The position numbers were made by a program, and so were the translations under genes. From Epidermidibacterium keratini (GTDB taxonomy: Bacteria; Actinomycetota; Actinomycetes; Mycobacteriales; Antricoccaceae): a stretch of DNA of 64,000 bases. The stretch covers positions 3,308,067-3,372,066 of the forward strand of contig NZ_CP047156.1 of the NCBI RefSeq assembly GCF_009834025.1, read 5' to 3'. Shown piece by piece: positions 9,211-17,571 of the stretch. The first letter of the stretch is position 1. The number at the start of each line of letters is the position of its first letter. A model generated the notes under the pieces. The model ran no database searches. It had not been told where the DNA came from and saw nothing but the letters and a program-made list of their open reading frames with translations.

Positions 9211-12200
9211 CGCTCGCGTCCTCACAGTCCTCACTGGAAGGTTGGTCGAGACGCGCGGCGACATCGGGCTCGATGACGCGCATCAGCGTTCGAAGTACGG
9301 GGTAATCGCGGACTTGTTCCCAGCGCCGGCGCGGCTCGACATGCCCGAGGCCATCGGGATTGCAGTAGTGGCAGGCAATGAAGGCGTAGTCCGCTTTGTC
9401 CGGCGCGCGTTGCGGGTAGAGGCCGTGCTGGATCGACTCCACGAGCGTGCTCAGTGTGTGGTCGTAGGTCGCCTCGACGTCTGGAGTGAGCGGAACCCGG
9501 ACGCGATGATTCTCGCGGAGGACGAACCAGTAATGCGCCTCGACCTGCGCGTCGGCACGACCCAGGCGGGCGCGAGCGGCGTGGGCGTAGAGCGGCAGCT
9601 GGAGCTTCGCTCCGGAGGCGACCGGGTTGGCCTCGGAGATCCGCCTGAATCTTTCCGGGGATCCGGTCTTGATGTCGGTGACGTGGATAGTTCCGTCGCG
9701 GGTCTCGTCGACCTTGTCTATTGCGCCCCGAAACCGAAGCGCTCCAAGCGTTGTGTCGATCATGACCGGAGGAAGGTCGTCCCTGCCGAAGGCGAGCTCG
9801 CTGCCGATGACGCGGGCGTCGCGCGCGATGCGCCACTCGTTATCGCGATCGACCATTGCCGCCAGCTCGTCGAGGATCTGACGGCGCTTCGTCGCCCAGA
9901 ACCGAGCGTGACCGGTCTGTCCGGCGGCTTCATATGCCGCAACGACGTCGCCGGCAATCTCAAGGAGGCGGTCGCGCTGCGTGTCCGACCACGGCACGCC
10001 GTACCCCGGCAGCTGGTCCTTGGCCTCGTATTCGCGCACCCATCGGTCGAAGCTTTCGTGGATGATGTTGCCGACCACGGCGGGCGTGACCTCGAGCTTC
10101 TGGTCGGGATCCTCGATCGGCTTGACGTTCAATTGCCGCTCGGCGAACCACGCGTACGGGCAGACGGCGTACTTCTCGAGCGAGGTGGCCGACAGGACCT
10201 CCTCGCTGTCGGCGTAGAGCGGAAGTCCTTGTGCGCCAGCGAGATTCCCGTCGTACGCCGAGAGCTCGTCACCGGATCGTGCCTCGAGCATCGCCCGATG
10301 CGCCGCCAGCGGCGCACCATCGACCGCCTTCCCAGACGCGATCGCCCGCAACCGCCACTCCTGCTCGGTCGCGGGTGCGTCAGCATGGGTAACGCCGGCG
10401 GCGAACGACGGAACGCTGACCAGCCAGTCGCCGTGCACTCGCTGGTAGTCGGTCGCGGCCAGCTGCTCATCGCCGGTCCGTGAGCGAAGCGTGGGCATTA
10501 GCCAGCGACTGGGCAGGCGCGCGGTCTGCTTGCGGAGGTCGCCGCGGGCAAAGCTCGCGGTGACGTGGCCGGCGCTGGTGAACGCGTAGACGAGGTCACG
10601 TTCCTTGCGGCGTACCGAATCTTTCAATGATCGCAGCTGACCGCACGATTGCGTGCGGACGCGCTCGGGGAGCAGCGAGTCCTCGTGGAGGCGACCGGGG
10701 TAGATGTCTTCGCTGAGCCCGACGACGAAGACGCGGTCGAGATCCATGCCGACAGCCTCGTGCAGCGGGCCGACGTAGACGCCCTCGCCGAATCGGCCGA
10801 CGCGGGGGAGTACGGCATCGAGCGACAACACGAGCGAGTCGTGCGCTGCGGCCAACGACGGCACAGCATCGGTCGCATCCAGTGCTGCCAAGGACGAGAT
10901 CGCCCGATCGAGGGCGCCCGCGGCGTACTGCTCTGCGAGTGGGAGCCGATCTCGATTGGCCAATGGCAGTAGGGATTCTACGAGTTCGGCGAGGCGTGTT
11001 GCGCATTGCTGCCACGTAACCGCGGCGTCGATTCCGTCGACCCGAGCTTGCAGGTCGGCAACGAACAGTCGCAGCGCCTCTGCCTGCGCCGCGATCCGCT
11101 GGGCGCGGTCATGCGCCGAGCTGTCGTCGTCGACATTCTCAGCGATGGCGAGGTGAGTGTCTCGGAGATTCGCCAGCCGCTGGGACCAGTCGTCGCCGTG
11201 GATGACCCCGGCTTCGCGCGAGGTGCGTTCCCAGCGAACCCGGGGAAGTGGCTCGCCGCTGCGATCAACGACTGGTGCCTCGCCGAGTGCCCGAAACAGG
11301 TCGCCCCGAGCCCACCCCGTGCGTGCCACGTCGAGTACGCCGAGGATCGCGCGCGGGACGGAGCGTTCGAGGACTGGGCGCACTCCGGCGCCGTTGATGG
11401 TGATTTCCGCCGCGGTGAGCTGCTCGTGCAGCAACCGGACGTATGGCGTGCGGTCGGTGTAGAGCACGGCGACCCGGTGGGCCGGGGTCGTCGGTAGCGC
11501 GGCGACCACCTCGCGCACGACGGCGCGTACCTCGTCGTCGGAGTCCGAGGCAGTGACGATGCGATCGGCGTACGCCGGTGGATCCACTGCGCTGAGCGTG
11601 GTCGGCGGCGAGACTGACTGCATCGGTCGAGACGCCGAAAGTGCTGCGACAAAGGACTTCTCGAGGCGGGTGCGGTCGCCAGGGAGATAGTCGATGAGTA
11701 CGCCGAGGGGCAGCGTGTCGACGGTTCCCGATGCGATGCAATCGGTCGCCGCAGCCAAGATGTCCGAGCTCTCGTACCACCCGTCGGCGAGTCGGTCGCG
11801 GAGCTGGCGGTGAACTCGCACCATGTCAGCGGACAGCGGCGAGACGGCCGCAACGGCGTCCAACGCCTGAGGATCGATATCGTTGAGTTCGGCGTGCGCG
11901 CGGACGACGGACTGGATGGTCGCATGGTGCGATGCGACGGCACCGAACTGACCCGGGTCCGCGGCGAGGACGGAGCCGGTGAGGGCGGCAAGAACCGGCG
12001 GCGTCGCGGGAAGGCGTCCAGCCGCATGCAGCGCCGGAGCGGCGAGCTGTTCTGCCAGACGGCTCGGCGTCGTAAACCAGATCGCGGCGATGCCGTGAGC
12101 GCCGTTGGACGGGCCGTGAGCGAGGTGGCGACGGGCGATGATGCCGGCGATATTGGTCGGCACTAACACCGTGACCGGGGCCATCGGATCGTCGCGCTTG

Positions 12201-12268
12201 GCGCTCGTGACGAGCTCGGTGAGCGAGCGCAGCCAGGGAGCCGGTGTGCTGTCGGTCGAATCAGTCAC
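9203..12268 (-). CDS. RecC/AddB-like nuclease subunit (PDDEXK)
   Basis: Partner of the AddA-type subunit, about 1021 residues from the GTG at 12268 (an alternative start at 12322 adds 18 residues). The N-terminal two thirds look like an inactive helicase fold; the segment where AddB carries a P-loop reads TVLVPTNIAGIIARR, with no GKT, so ATP use by this subunit is unlikely. The C-terminus is a nuclease: KYAVCPYAWF, GNIIHESFDRW, THVTDIKTGSP-type Asp-x-Lys and QLPLYAHAAR. Cysteines in CPYAW and in IACHYCNPDG match three of the four ligands of the AddB iron-sulfur cluster. The family is secure; the division of labour with AddA is inferred. Confidence 0.88.
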   Translation of the reverse strand: MTDSTDSTPAPWLRSLTELVTSAKRDDPMAPVTVLVPTNIAGIIARRHLAHGPSNGAHGIAAIWFTTPSRLAEQLAAPALHAAGRLPATPPVLAALTGSVLAADPGQFGAVASHHATIQSVVRAHAELNDIDPQALDAVAAVSPLSADMVRVHRQLRDRLADGWYESSDILAAATDCIASGTVDTLPLGVLIDYLPGDRTRLEKSFVAALSASRPMQSVSPPTTLSAVDPPAYADRIVTASDSDDEVRAVVREVVAALPTTPAHRVAVLYTDRTPYVRLLHEQLTAAEITINGAGVRPVLERSVPRAILGVLDVARTGWARGDLFRALGEAPVVDRSGEPLPRVRWERTSREAGVIHGDDWSQRLANLRDTHLAIAENVDDDSSAHDRAQRIAAQAEALRLFVADLQARVDGIDAAVTWQQCATRLAELVESLLPLANRDRLPLAEQYAAGALDRAISSLAALDATDAVPSLAAAHDSLVLSLDAVLPRVGRFGEGVYVGPLHEAVGMDLDRVFVVGLSEDIYPGRLHEDSLLPERVRTQSCGQLRSLKDSVRRKERDLVYAFTSAGHVTASFARGDLRKQTARLPSRWLMPTLRSRTGDEQLAATDYQRVHGDWLVSVPSFAAGVTHADAPATEQEWRLRAIASGKAVDGAPLAAHRAMLEARSGDELSAYDGNLAGAQGLPLYADSEEVLSATSLEKYAVCPYAWFAERQLNVKPIEDPDQKLEVTPAVVGNIIHESFDRWVREYEAKDQLPGYGVPWSDTQRDRLLEIAGDVVAAYEAAGQTGHARFWATKRRQILDELAAMVDRDNEWRIARDARVIGSELAFGRDDLPPVMIDTTLGALRFRGAIDKVDETRDGTIHVTDIKTGSPERFRRISEANPVASGAKLQLPLYAHAARARLGRADAQVEAHYWFVLRENHRVRVPLTPDVEATYDHTLSTLVESIQHGLYPQRAPDKADYAFIACHYCNPDGLGHVEPRRRWEQVRDYPVLRTLMRVIEPDVAARLDQPSSEDCEDASDE

Positions 12269-12409
12269 GCGCCGCCCCCGCTGTCTTCGGATGGACAACA
12301 ACATAGCGACAACCAGCGACATTGCCCACCGACCGTGTTGTGTCGGTGGCTTCGTCTAGCGTCTCGTCCACTGCAGGCGTAGGTCGCGTGCGGCGGGGAG
12401 GAGCGAGCC

Positions 12410-13252
12410 ATGCTGTTGGCCGGGGAGACGGTGCTTGCCGAGGTCGACAACGCGCCGCAGAAGTGGGCGGTGCTGTCTGAGCTTCGGTTTGCTGAGCGAG
12501 CGGTGGAAGAGGTGGTCGAGGTGGCCACCACCGTGTACCGGGGGCTGGATGAGCTACGCGATGCGCGGGGACTCGGTGCGCAGGTGCAGCGAGCTGCTCT
12601 GCACGACCGGTTTGACGAGCTGATGGTTCGGCTGCGATCGATGGGGGTGGCCGCCGCGCCGTCCCCGCGCCTCGAAGCTGCGGAACATGCGCTCGCGCAG
12701 CTGCTTTTCGAGTCTGCGCCCGACCCAACAACGGTGATCAGGGAGTTCATCCGGTTGGCCGCCGGGATGGGCAGTCAACGCAGTCCGTCGGCAGTGCCGG
12801 TCATTTTCGTGGTGCATTCGAGCGTGTTGCTCGATCTCAAGGTATTCGAGCAACTTCTCGCGCCGCGGCGGGGGAGAGTGCAGGTGGTTGTGCCCCCGCC
12901 GACCCTGTCGATGCTCGCGCACCTGGCGCGGTCCTCGAACACGCGACTAGCCGAGCGCGCGCGTCTTGCCCGTGAGCGGTTACAGGCGCTCCGAGATACG
13001 CAGCAGAAGGACGAACGTGCGGGTTTGGTTCGGATCACGCTCGGGGGCGTTGGGGATCTTGCCGATGGTCCGCGGGCGGACCTGGACGGCGTCTTCGTGT
13101 CCGAAGTCCACGATCTCGCGCGCCGCAATTCCGGGAGCGCCGTACTCGCTGCGACTAGCGGCGATGCGGCCGTACTTGGTTCGCTACGCGGGCCGGACAT
13201 CTTTGCCGCAGTGTTCAGCCAGGCCGAAGGTTTCGCCGCGGTGGCCAGGTGA
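12410..13252 (+). CDS. Hypothetical protein, possibly PIN-like at the C-terminus
   Basis: I do not recognise this 280-residue protein. The ATG is preceded by a strong GGGGAGGAG Shine-Dalgarno sequence. The N-terminal half is helical and acidic (AERAVEEVVEVATTVYRGLDELRDARG). From about residue 128 the pattern VPVIFVVHSSVLLDL, then RVQVVVPPPTLSMLAHLA, then SGSAVLAATSGDAAVLGSLRG recalls the strand-helix layout of PIN-like nucleases, but the first canonical Asp is replaced by His/Ser, so activity is doubtful. It is divergent from the helicase-nuclease operon (spacing 141 bp) and is followed by a NERD-domain helicase on its own strand, so a nucleic-acid role is plausible by context only. Confidence 0.6.
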   Translation: MLLAGETVLAEVDNAPQKWAVLSELRFAERAVEEVVEVATTVYRGLDELRDARGLGAQVQRAALHDRFDELMVRLRSMGVAAAPSPRLEAAEHALAQLLFESAPDPTTVIREFIRLAAGMGSQRSPSAVPVIFVVHSSVLLDLKVFEQLLAPRRGRVQVVVPPPTLSMLAHLARSSNTRLAERARLARERLQALRDTQQKDERAGLVRITLGGVGDLADGPRADLDGVFVSEVHDLARRNSGSAVLAATSGDAAVLGSLRGPDIFAAVFSQAEGFAAVAR

Positions 13253-13335
13253 CGAGACTGGCCGGAGCGGAGCGGATTTGAACTTGACATCGTCGAGGGC
13301 TCGGAAAATGGGCGTTGTGCTGGCACGATGTCCAG

Positions 13336-14991
13336 ATGGTGATGCATATCCCGCGCAGCCCGCAGTTTGCCAACAACAGCGAGCGTGATGTCTGGGAGAG
13401 GCTGAATCGGCAGCTTGGCCCGCGGGATGTGCTGATCGCCAACCAGCACCTCACCGCCGACCGTCGAGACCACGAGCTCGACCTGGTGGTCGCCTTCGAC
13501 GGGCTTGGCATAGTCGTCGTCGAGGTCAAAGGCGGCGGATGGACGTTCCGAGATGGCACGTGGCGTCCGCCGCAGGGAATGCCGCGTAAGGACCCGGTTG
13601 AGCAGGCGGAGAAGGGCAAGATTGCACTTCGTGACTGGGTGCAGAAGTACACCGATTTCGGCCATATCGCGTGCTGGCTTCATGCCGTGGTGGTGCCCTA
13701 CACCAAGATCAATGACGCCGACGTCCCGTGCAACGCGCAGCGCTGGCAGATTGCCAGTATCGACGAGATGCCCGACCTCGCCGGCTTCCTACGCGCCGCG
13801 ATCACGCGTCGTACCGATGAGACCGGTGAGCGGCTGACGCGTGTCGCGCTCGGCGAGCTTGTCAAAGGGCTGCGTCGCCCGCCGCTGCCCGCGCCAAATC
13901 GCGCGGAGGCTTCTGCTGAGCGTGCGGCTGAGGTCGAACGACTGACCGAAAGCCAGGCGTTGATTCTGGATGCTGCACGCGCGCTGAGTCGGGTTCATGT
14001 GCGCGGCGGTGCCGGCTCCGGCAAGACCTGGTTGGCGATGGAGCAGGCCCGACGGCTGACTCGTGAGGGCCAACGTGTCGCGCTGATGTGCTACTCCCAC
14101 GGCCTCGCGTCGTGGATGCGCCGCCACACTGGGACCTTCGATGCTGATGAACGTCCGGAGTACGTCGGGACCTTCCTGGGCCTGGGCGCCCGGTGGGGAG
14201 CTGCGGTGAGGCACGACGGTGACTCGGACTACTGGGAGCGCGAGCTGCCGGAGCACATGTTTGACTTGGCTGCTGGACTTGAGGCGGACAATCGGTTCGA
14301 TGCGATTGTGATTGATGAAGGCCAAGACTTTGCGCCGAGCTGGTGGTCGGTCGTCCACGCCGCATTGCGTGACGAGATCTCCGGAGGGCTGTACGTCTTC
14401 ACCGACGAAGGCCAGCAGGTCTTTCCGCGGTTCGAGGAGATTCCGTCTGGGCTGACGCCTCTTGTGCTCGAGCGAAACCTCCGCAATACCCGCAATATCG
14501 CCGCAGCGTTCAACTCGCTCGCGCCGATCCAGATGCGGCTGGGCGACCTGGAAGGGCCCGACGTGCAGCTCATCGATTCTGGTCCGGAGTCGGTGCTCGC
14601 GGACGCCGATGCCGCGGTGTTGGAATTGTTGGCGCGCGGCTATAACCCGGCCGACATCGCACTGCTGACAGTCGGCACTCGGCATCCGGAACAGAAGCGG
14701 CGCCAAGCATCCGGAACCGAGAAGTACTGGGATTCCTTTTGGGACAGCGACGAGGTTTTCTACGGACACGTGCTTGGATTCAAGGGCCTGGAGCGTAGCG
14801 CCGTCGTATTGGCGGCCAACTTCAACCCGAACGACGACCGACAGAAAGAGAAGCTCTACGTCGGACTGTCGCGTGCCCGCGACGAGCTCATCGTGTGCGG
14901 TAACCGCAAGCAGATCCGTACTATCGCCGGAACTGCCGTTCTTGAGAAGATGCGGAACTTGAAGCTTGAGGCGCAACCAGCTCAAGCCTGA
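13336..14991 (+). CDS. NERD-domain UvrD-like DNA helicase
   Basis: The 551-residue protein joins an N-terminal NERD nuclease-related domain (residues about 10-130; HELDLVVAFDGLGIVVVEVKGG carries the D...ExK core of the restriction-like fold) to an SF1 helicase. The helicase has Walker A GGAGSGKTW (about 225-232), Walker B VIDEGQDFAP, motif IV-like ERNLRNTRNIA, motif V GFKGLERSAVVL and motif VI YVGLSRARDELIV. NERD-helicases are thought to act in DNA processing or defence. ATG 13336 is one of three clustered candidate starts (13336, 13339, 13342). The gene ends where the repeat field begins. Confidence 0.9.
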   Translation: MVMHIPRSPQFANNSERDVWERLNRQLGPRDVLIANQHLTADRRDHELDLVVAFDGLGIVVVEVKGGGWTFRDGTWRPPQGMPRKDPVEQAEKGKIALRDWVQKYTDFGHIACWLHAVVVPYTKINDADVPCNAQRWQIASIDEMPDLAGFLRAAITRRTDETGERLTRVALGELVKGLRRPPLPAPNRAEASAERAAEVERLTESQALILDAARALSRVHVRGGAGSGKTWLAMEQARRLTREGQRVALMCYSHGLASWMRRHTGTFDADERPEYVGTFLGLGARWGAAVRHDGDSDYWERELPEHMFDLAAGLEADNRFDAIVIDEGQDFAPSWWSVVHAALRDEISGGLYVFTDEGQQVFPRFEEIPSGLTPLVLERNLRNTRNIAAAFNSLAPIQMRLGDLEGPDVQLIDSGPESVLADADAAVLELLARGYNPADIALLTVGTRHPEQKRRQASGTEKYWDSFWDSDEVFYGHVLGFKGLERSAVVLAANFNPNDDRQKEKLYVGLSRARDELIVCGNRKQIRTIAGTAVLEKMRNLKLEAQPAQA

Positions 14992-15411
14992 CTCCACCGC
15001 AGCATCCCCTGCACGTGGTGGTTGGACAACGAGGGAGCGCCACCCTTTATCGGTGGTTGAGCAACGAGGGAGCGCCAGCGACCGAGTGTCCGCGTGGGTC
15101 GAGCAGGCCGAGGAACGAGGCCGGTTGCGGTGGGTCGAGCAGGCCAAGGAACGAGCCCGGTTGCGGTGGGTCGAGCAGGCCGAGGAACGAGCCCGGTTGC
15201 GGTGGGTCGAGCAGGCCGAGGTACGAGGCCGGTTGTCGAGACCTCGAGACCTCGAGACCTCGAAACCACTTCGCAAGCATGCAGGGGATCCTGAGTCAAC
15301 GGGCGGCGCCACCCTCGGTGGTCGAGCAGCGAAGGAGCGCTAGCGACTGAGCGGTTGTCGAGACCACTTCGCAAGTATGCAGGCGATCTTGGGCTGGTCT
15401 GGTCTCATCGA
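14992..15411. repeat. Field of REP-like palindromic repeats upstream of DUF222-HNH gene 1
   Basis: This 420-bp stretch contains no gene. It is built from several related units: GGTGGTTGAGCAACGAGGG (near 15051), a tandem array (15095-15238), short CTCGAGAC iterations (about 15236-15266), and GTGGTCGAGCAGCGAAGG (near 15319) ending in GTTGTCGAGACCAC (about 15353-15366). A phrase ACCACTTCGCAAG(C/T)ATGCAGG occurs twice (about 15265 and 15364), and its GCAGG-side part recurs inverted near 15000. The same units occur at 17450-17540, 40480-40637 and 42810-43000 and inside both DUF222 genes. Frames that run through it are artefacts of units whose length divides by three. Confidence 0.85.
15095..15238 (+). 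repeat. Tandem array, four 36-bp units
   Basis: Four head-to-tail 36-bp units start at 15095, 15131, 15167 and 15203. Each begins TGGGTCGAGCAGGCCGAGGA and ends in CCGGTTGCGG (the last in CCGGTTGTCG). Units differ at a few positions (CCAAGG for CCGAGG in unit 2, GTACG for AACG in unit 4). There are no unique spacers, so it is not a CRISPR array. Each unit equals the left part of the dispersed REP-like element. Confidence 0.95.
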
Positions 15412-15456
15412 TTCGTAACGATGTGGTAAACACGCTCGCTATATGTGCGAAAACGG
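15412..15456 (+). promoter_or_regulatory. Conserved 45-nt element upstream of DUF222-HNH gene 1
   Basis: By hand alignment this segment (TTCGTAACGATGTGGTAAAC onward) matches 42 of 45 bases of 42735-42779 on the other strand, which lies at the same distance (56-57 nt) from the start of the second DUF222-HNH gene. It is AT-rich for this genome and contains CTATATG, a possible -10 region. It could be the shared promoter or a target site of the endonuclease. Confidence 0.7.
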
Positions 15457-15512
15457 CCGTTCTGGGGTGGTTTTCGGGAGGGCATGTCTGGGCCTAGTTG
15501 TAGCGTGTGGGT

Positions 15513-17441
15513 ATGCGAAGGCGGGGGCTGCGCGATGACGTTCAGGTCGAGGACCTGTTGTCATTGCTGCGTGAGGATCGCCTGCCTCATAACGAATCTG
15601 CGCCTGTCGAGCAGCGCGATGCCGACCCACGCGACGAAGGCACGACGGGTGAGGACGCCGATACCGTTGTCGTCCCGGTCCAGCTCACCCCGGCTTCCGA
15701 TGAGGAGTGTCGCGAGGAGGCGAAGTGGTCGCTGGGCCGGTCCGCGGCGGCGGTGCGGTTACGGTCACTCGCCGCACAGATCCTCGACTATGCCGACGAT
15801 GTCGACGGATTGTCCTCGCGGCATGGGCAGGCGATCAAGGTCGTGGAGATGTGCCAACGCGTCACCGGCACCGTCGCTGCGGTCGAGGCGCGCGCCATGG
15901 TCGAGGCCCACGCCACTGCCGGCCAGCAGCTACCCGACGACGCCACGCCAGGCGGCTACCGCCGCCACGCCGACCGCGATGACGGGGATAACTCGGATTC
16001 GTGGGTGACCCGCAGCCAGATCACCGCCGCCGCGATCAGCGCGGCGTGCCGGGTGGATGCGCGGGTGGCACACGGCATGCTGGCGAAGTCGCTGCGGATG
16101 GTGCGGTGCATGCCCCACGCGCTCGACCGCGCGCAGGAAGGCAACTGGTCGCAGTACCAGCTGGCGATGATCGTGCGCTGCGCGCAGAGTCTCGACGAAG
16201 ACGAGCTGGCCCGCGCGGACGCGGCGCTGTTCCGCAAGAAAGAACCCGTCACCACTGACGTGCTGCGGCGCCGGTTGTCGCGGTGGAAACAGACCCACAC
16301 CACTCACGCGCCCGAGCCTGAGGCCGATCACGAGCGGGGCATGGCAGCGCGGCGGGTGGAGTTCAGCGAGTGCGACCTGTTCGGGATGCGGTGGATGAAC
16401 GCCAACCTTCCCGCAGCCGTCGTCACCGCGATTGAGAACGCACTGCACATCTTCGCCAGGCACGCCGGCACGGACGACCCGCGCACGCCGGAGCAGACCC
16501 GCGCCGATGTGCTGCAGTCCATGCTGTTCGGACCGGCCGCGCTGGCACCGGCCGCCGCCGACAAGCTCGGCCTCACCCCCGTGCTCACCGACCCACAGAC
16601 GGGGTATCCGATGATCGACCCCGACCAGTTCGGTCAAGCCCAGCAGGCGTGGGAAGCGATCATGATGCTGCTGAGCACCCTCGGCATGCGCACCCCCGCG
16701 CCACCGAAACCGTTACTCACGGTGACCGTGCCGCTGGCCACCCTGCTATGCCTACGCGCGGGGATCATGCCCGGCGCCACCGGTCCCCACGCGCCACCCG
16801 AAGGGCACCACGCCGCACCACCCAACCACACCGACACTGAATCCGACGGCGCGAGCCTGCCCACGGGCGCGAGTGGTCTCGACAACCGGTGCTCGCCCGG
16901 AGGGGCTCGCACCTGCTCGACCACCGAAAACGGTGACCGCGATGTCACCGGTGGGGATGCCTCGGAGTACGACCGGGAAGAACGGGCGTGGATCGACGGG
17001 CTCGGATACGTCCCCTACCAAGTGCTGCTGTTCCTGCTCGCGGGCGAGCCGGACCTGCAGCGGCTCGTCACCGATGACCTGAGCAACCTGCCGCTCGATC
17101 TCGGACCAGTCATCAAGAACCCCACCGCGCGCATGCGTCGGCGCGTGCAGCTACGCGACAAAGTATGCCGCTTCCCGTACTGCACCCGGCCCGCCGTCGG
17201 ACCGCGCGGGGAAGCCGACCTGGACCACACGCGCGAGCATCGACCCGATGGGTCGGGCGGACACACCGCCGACGCCGTACTCGCCTGCCTATGCCGAGAA
17301 CACCACCGAGTACGACACCACACCGCCTGGCAAGTCGAGATGCGCGACGGCGGAGCCATCCTCATCTGGACCAACCCCGACCTTGGCCTCCAGATCATCA
17401 CCCGACCCGGCGGCATCACCGAGAACCTCAGCCACAGCTAG
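15513..17441 (+). CDS. DUF222 domain-containing HNH endonuclease (13E12 family), copy 1
   Basis: The 642-residue protein has a DUF222 region (about residues 85-420, including QITAAAISAACRVDARVAHG and RRVEFSECDLFGMRW) followed by a C-terminal HNH nuclease: CRFPYCTRP, then EADLDHTREHRPDG and CLCREHHRVRHH, giving paired Cys zinc ligands and the catalytic His. This is the architecture of the REP13E12 proteins of mycobacteria. A glycine- and proline-rich insert near residues 450-475 (GLDNRCSPGGARTCSTT) is an in-frame copy of the flanking repeat. Start ATG 15513 is aligned with the second copy; GTG 15507 is an alternative. The paralogue at 40638-42677 shares most of the sequence outside the acidic N-terminal linker. 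Confidence 0.92.
   Translation: MRRRGLRDDVQVEDLLSLLREDRLPHNESAPVEQRDADPRDEGTTGEDADTVVVPVQLTPASDEECREEAKWSLGRSAAAVRLRSLAAQILDYADDVDGLSSRHGQAIKVVEMCQRVTGTVAAVEARAMVEAHATAGQQLPDDATPGGYRRHADRDDGDNSDSWVTRSQITAAAISAACRVDARVAHGMLAKSLRMVRCMPHALDRAQEGNWSQYQLAMIVRCAQSLDEDELARADAALFRKKEPVTTDVLRRRLSRWKQTHTTHAPEPEADHERGMAARRVEFSECDLFGMRWMNANLPAAVVTAIENALHIFARHAGTDDPRTPEQTRADVLQSMLFGPAALAPAAADKLGLTPVLTDPQTGYPMIDPDQFGQAQQAWEAIMMLLSTLGMRTPAPPKPLLTVTVPLATLLCLRAGIMPGATGPHAPPEGHHAAPPNHTDTESDGASLPTGASGLDNRCSPGGARTCSTTENGDRDVTGGDASEYDREERAWIDGLGYVPYQVLLFLLAGEPDLQRLVTDDLSNLPLDLGPVIKNPTARMRRRVQLRDKVCRFPYCTRPAVGPRGEADLDHTREHRPDGSGGHTADAVLACLCREHHRVRHHTAWQVEMRDGGAILIWTNPDLGLQIITRPGGITENLSHS
16871..16927 (+). repeat. 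REP-like element inside DUF222-HNH gene 1, read in frame
   Basis: About 57 bp running from GAGTGGTCTCGACAACCGGT to CTGCTCGACCACCGA. Its ends are the reverse complement of the dispersed intergenic element (GGTCGAGCAG at one end, CCGGTTGTCGAGACC at the other). The same bases occur on the opposite strand at 41143-41199 inside the second gene. The reading frame is kept through the insert. Confidence 0.85.
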
Positions 17442-17545
17442 GATCCCGGCCGGCGGACGTGGTCTCGACGGACGCTCAGGCCCCAGGTGGCCTTCACTGC
17501 TCGACCACCGATAAAGGGGGCTCGACCGCCGATAGATGTGGTGCT
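17435..17545. repeat. Conserved 3' tail and REP-like units after DUF222-HNH gene 1
   Basis: From just before the stop, CTAGGATCCCGGCCGGCGGACGTGGTCTC matches, with few differences, the sequence after the second copy's stop (40608-40645, other strand). It is followed by repeat fragments CTGCTCGACCACCGATAAAG and CTCGACCGCCGATAG. The tail ends about 25 bp before the pcp start, so pcp may be transcribed from within or through the repeat. Confidence 0.75.
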
Positions 17546-17571
17546 TGGTCGGCGGGTATTAGGGTTTGGGT

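Noticed and set aside
8348-10483. A 711-codon open frame on the plus strand
   Set aside because: It is antisense to the helicase-nuclease genes, which have full motif sets; the translated sequence is low-complexity and lacks any domain.
15095-15238. CRISPR array
   Set aside because: The 36-bp units are directly adjacent with no unique spacers and no cas genes nearby.
13789-15312. A 507-codon open frame on the minus strand
   Set aside because: It lies antisense to the NERD helicase and continues into the repeat field, with repetitive sequence and no recognisable motif.
15015-15350. Proteins with a repeated 12-residue pattern (SSRPRNE...)
   Set aside because: They arise because the 36-bp repeat is a multiple of three; open in several frames and both strands, with no start context or family features.
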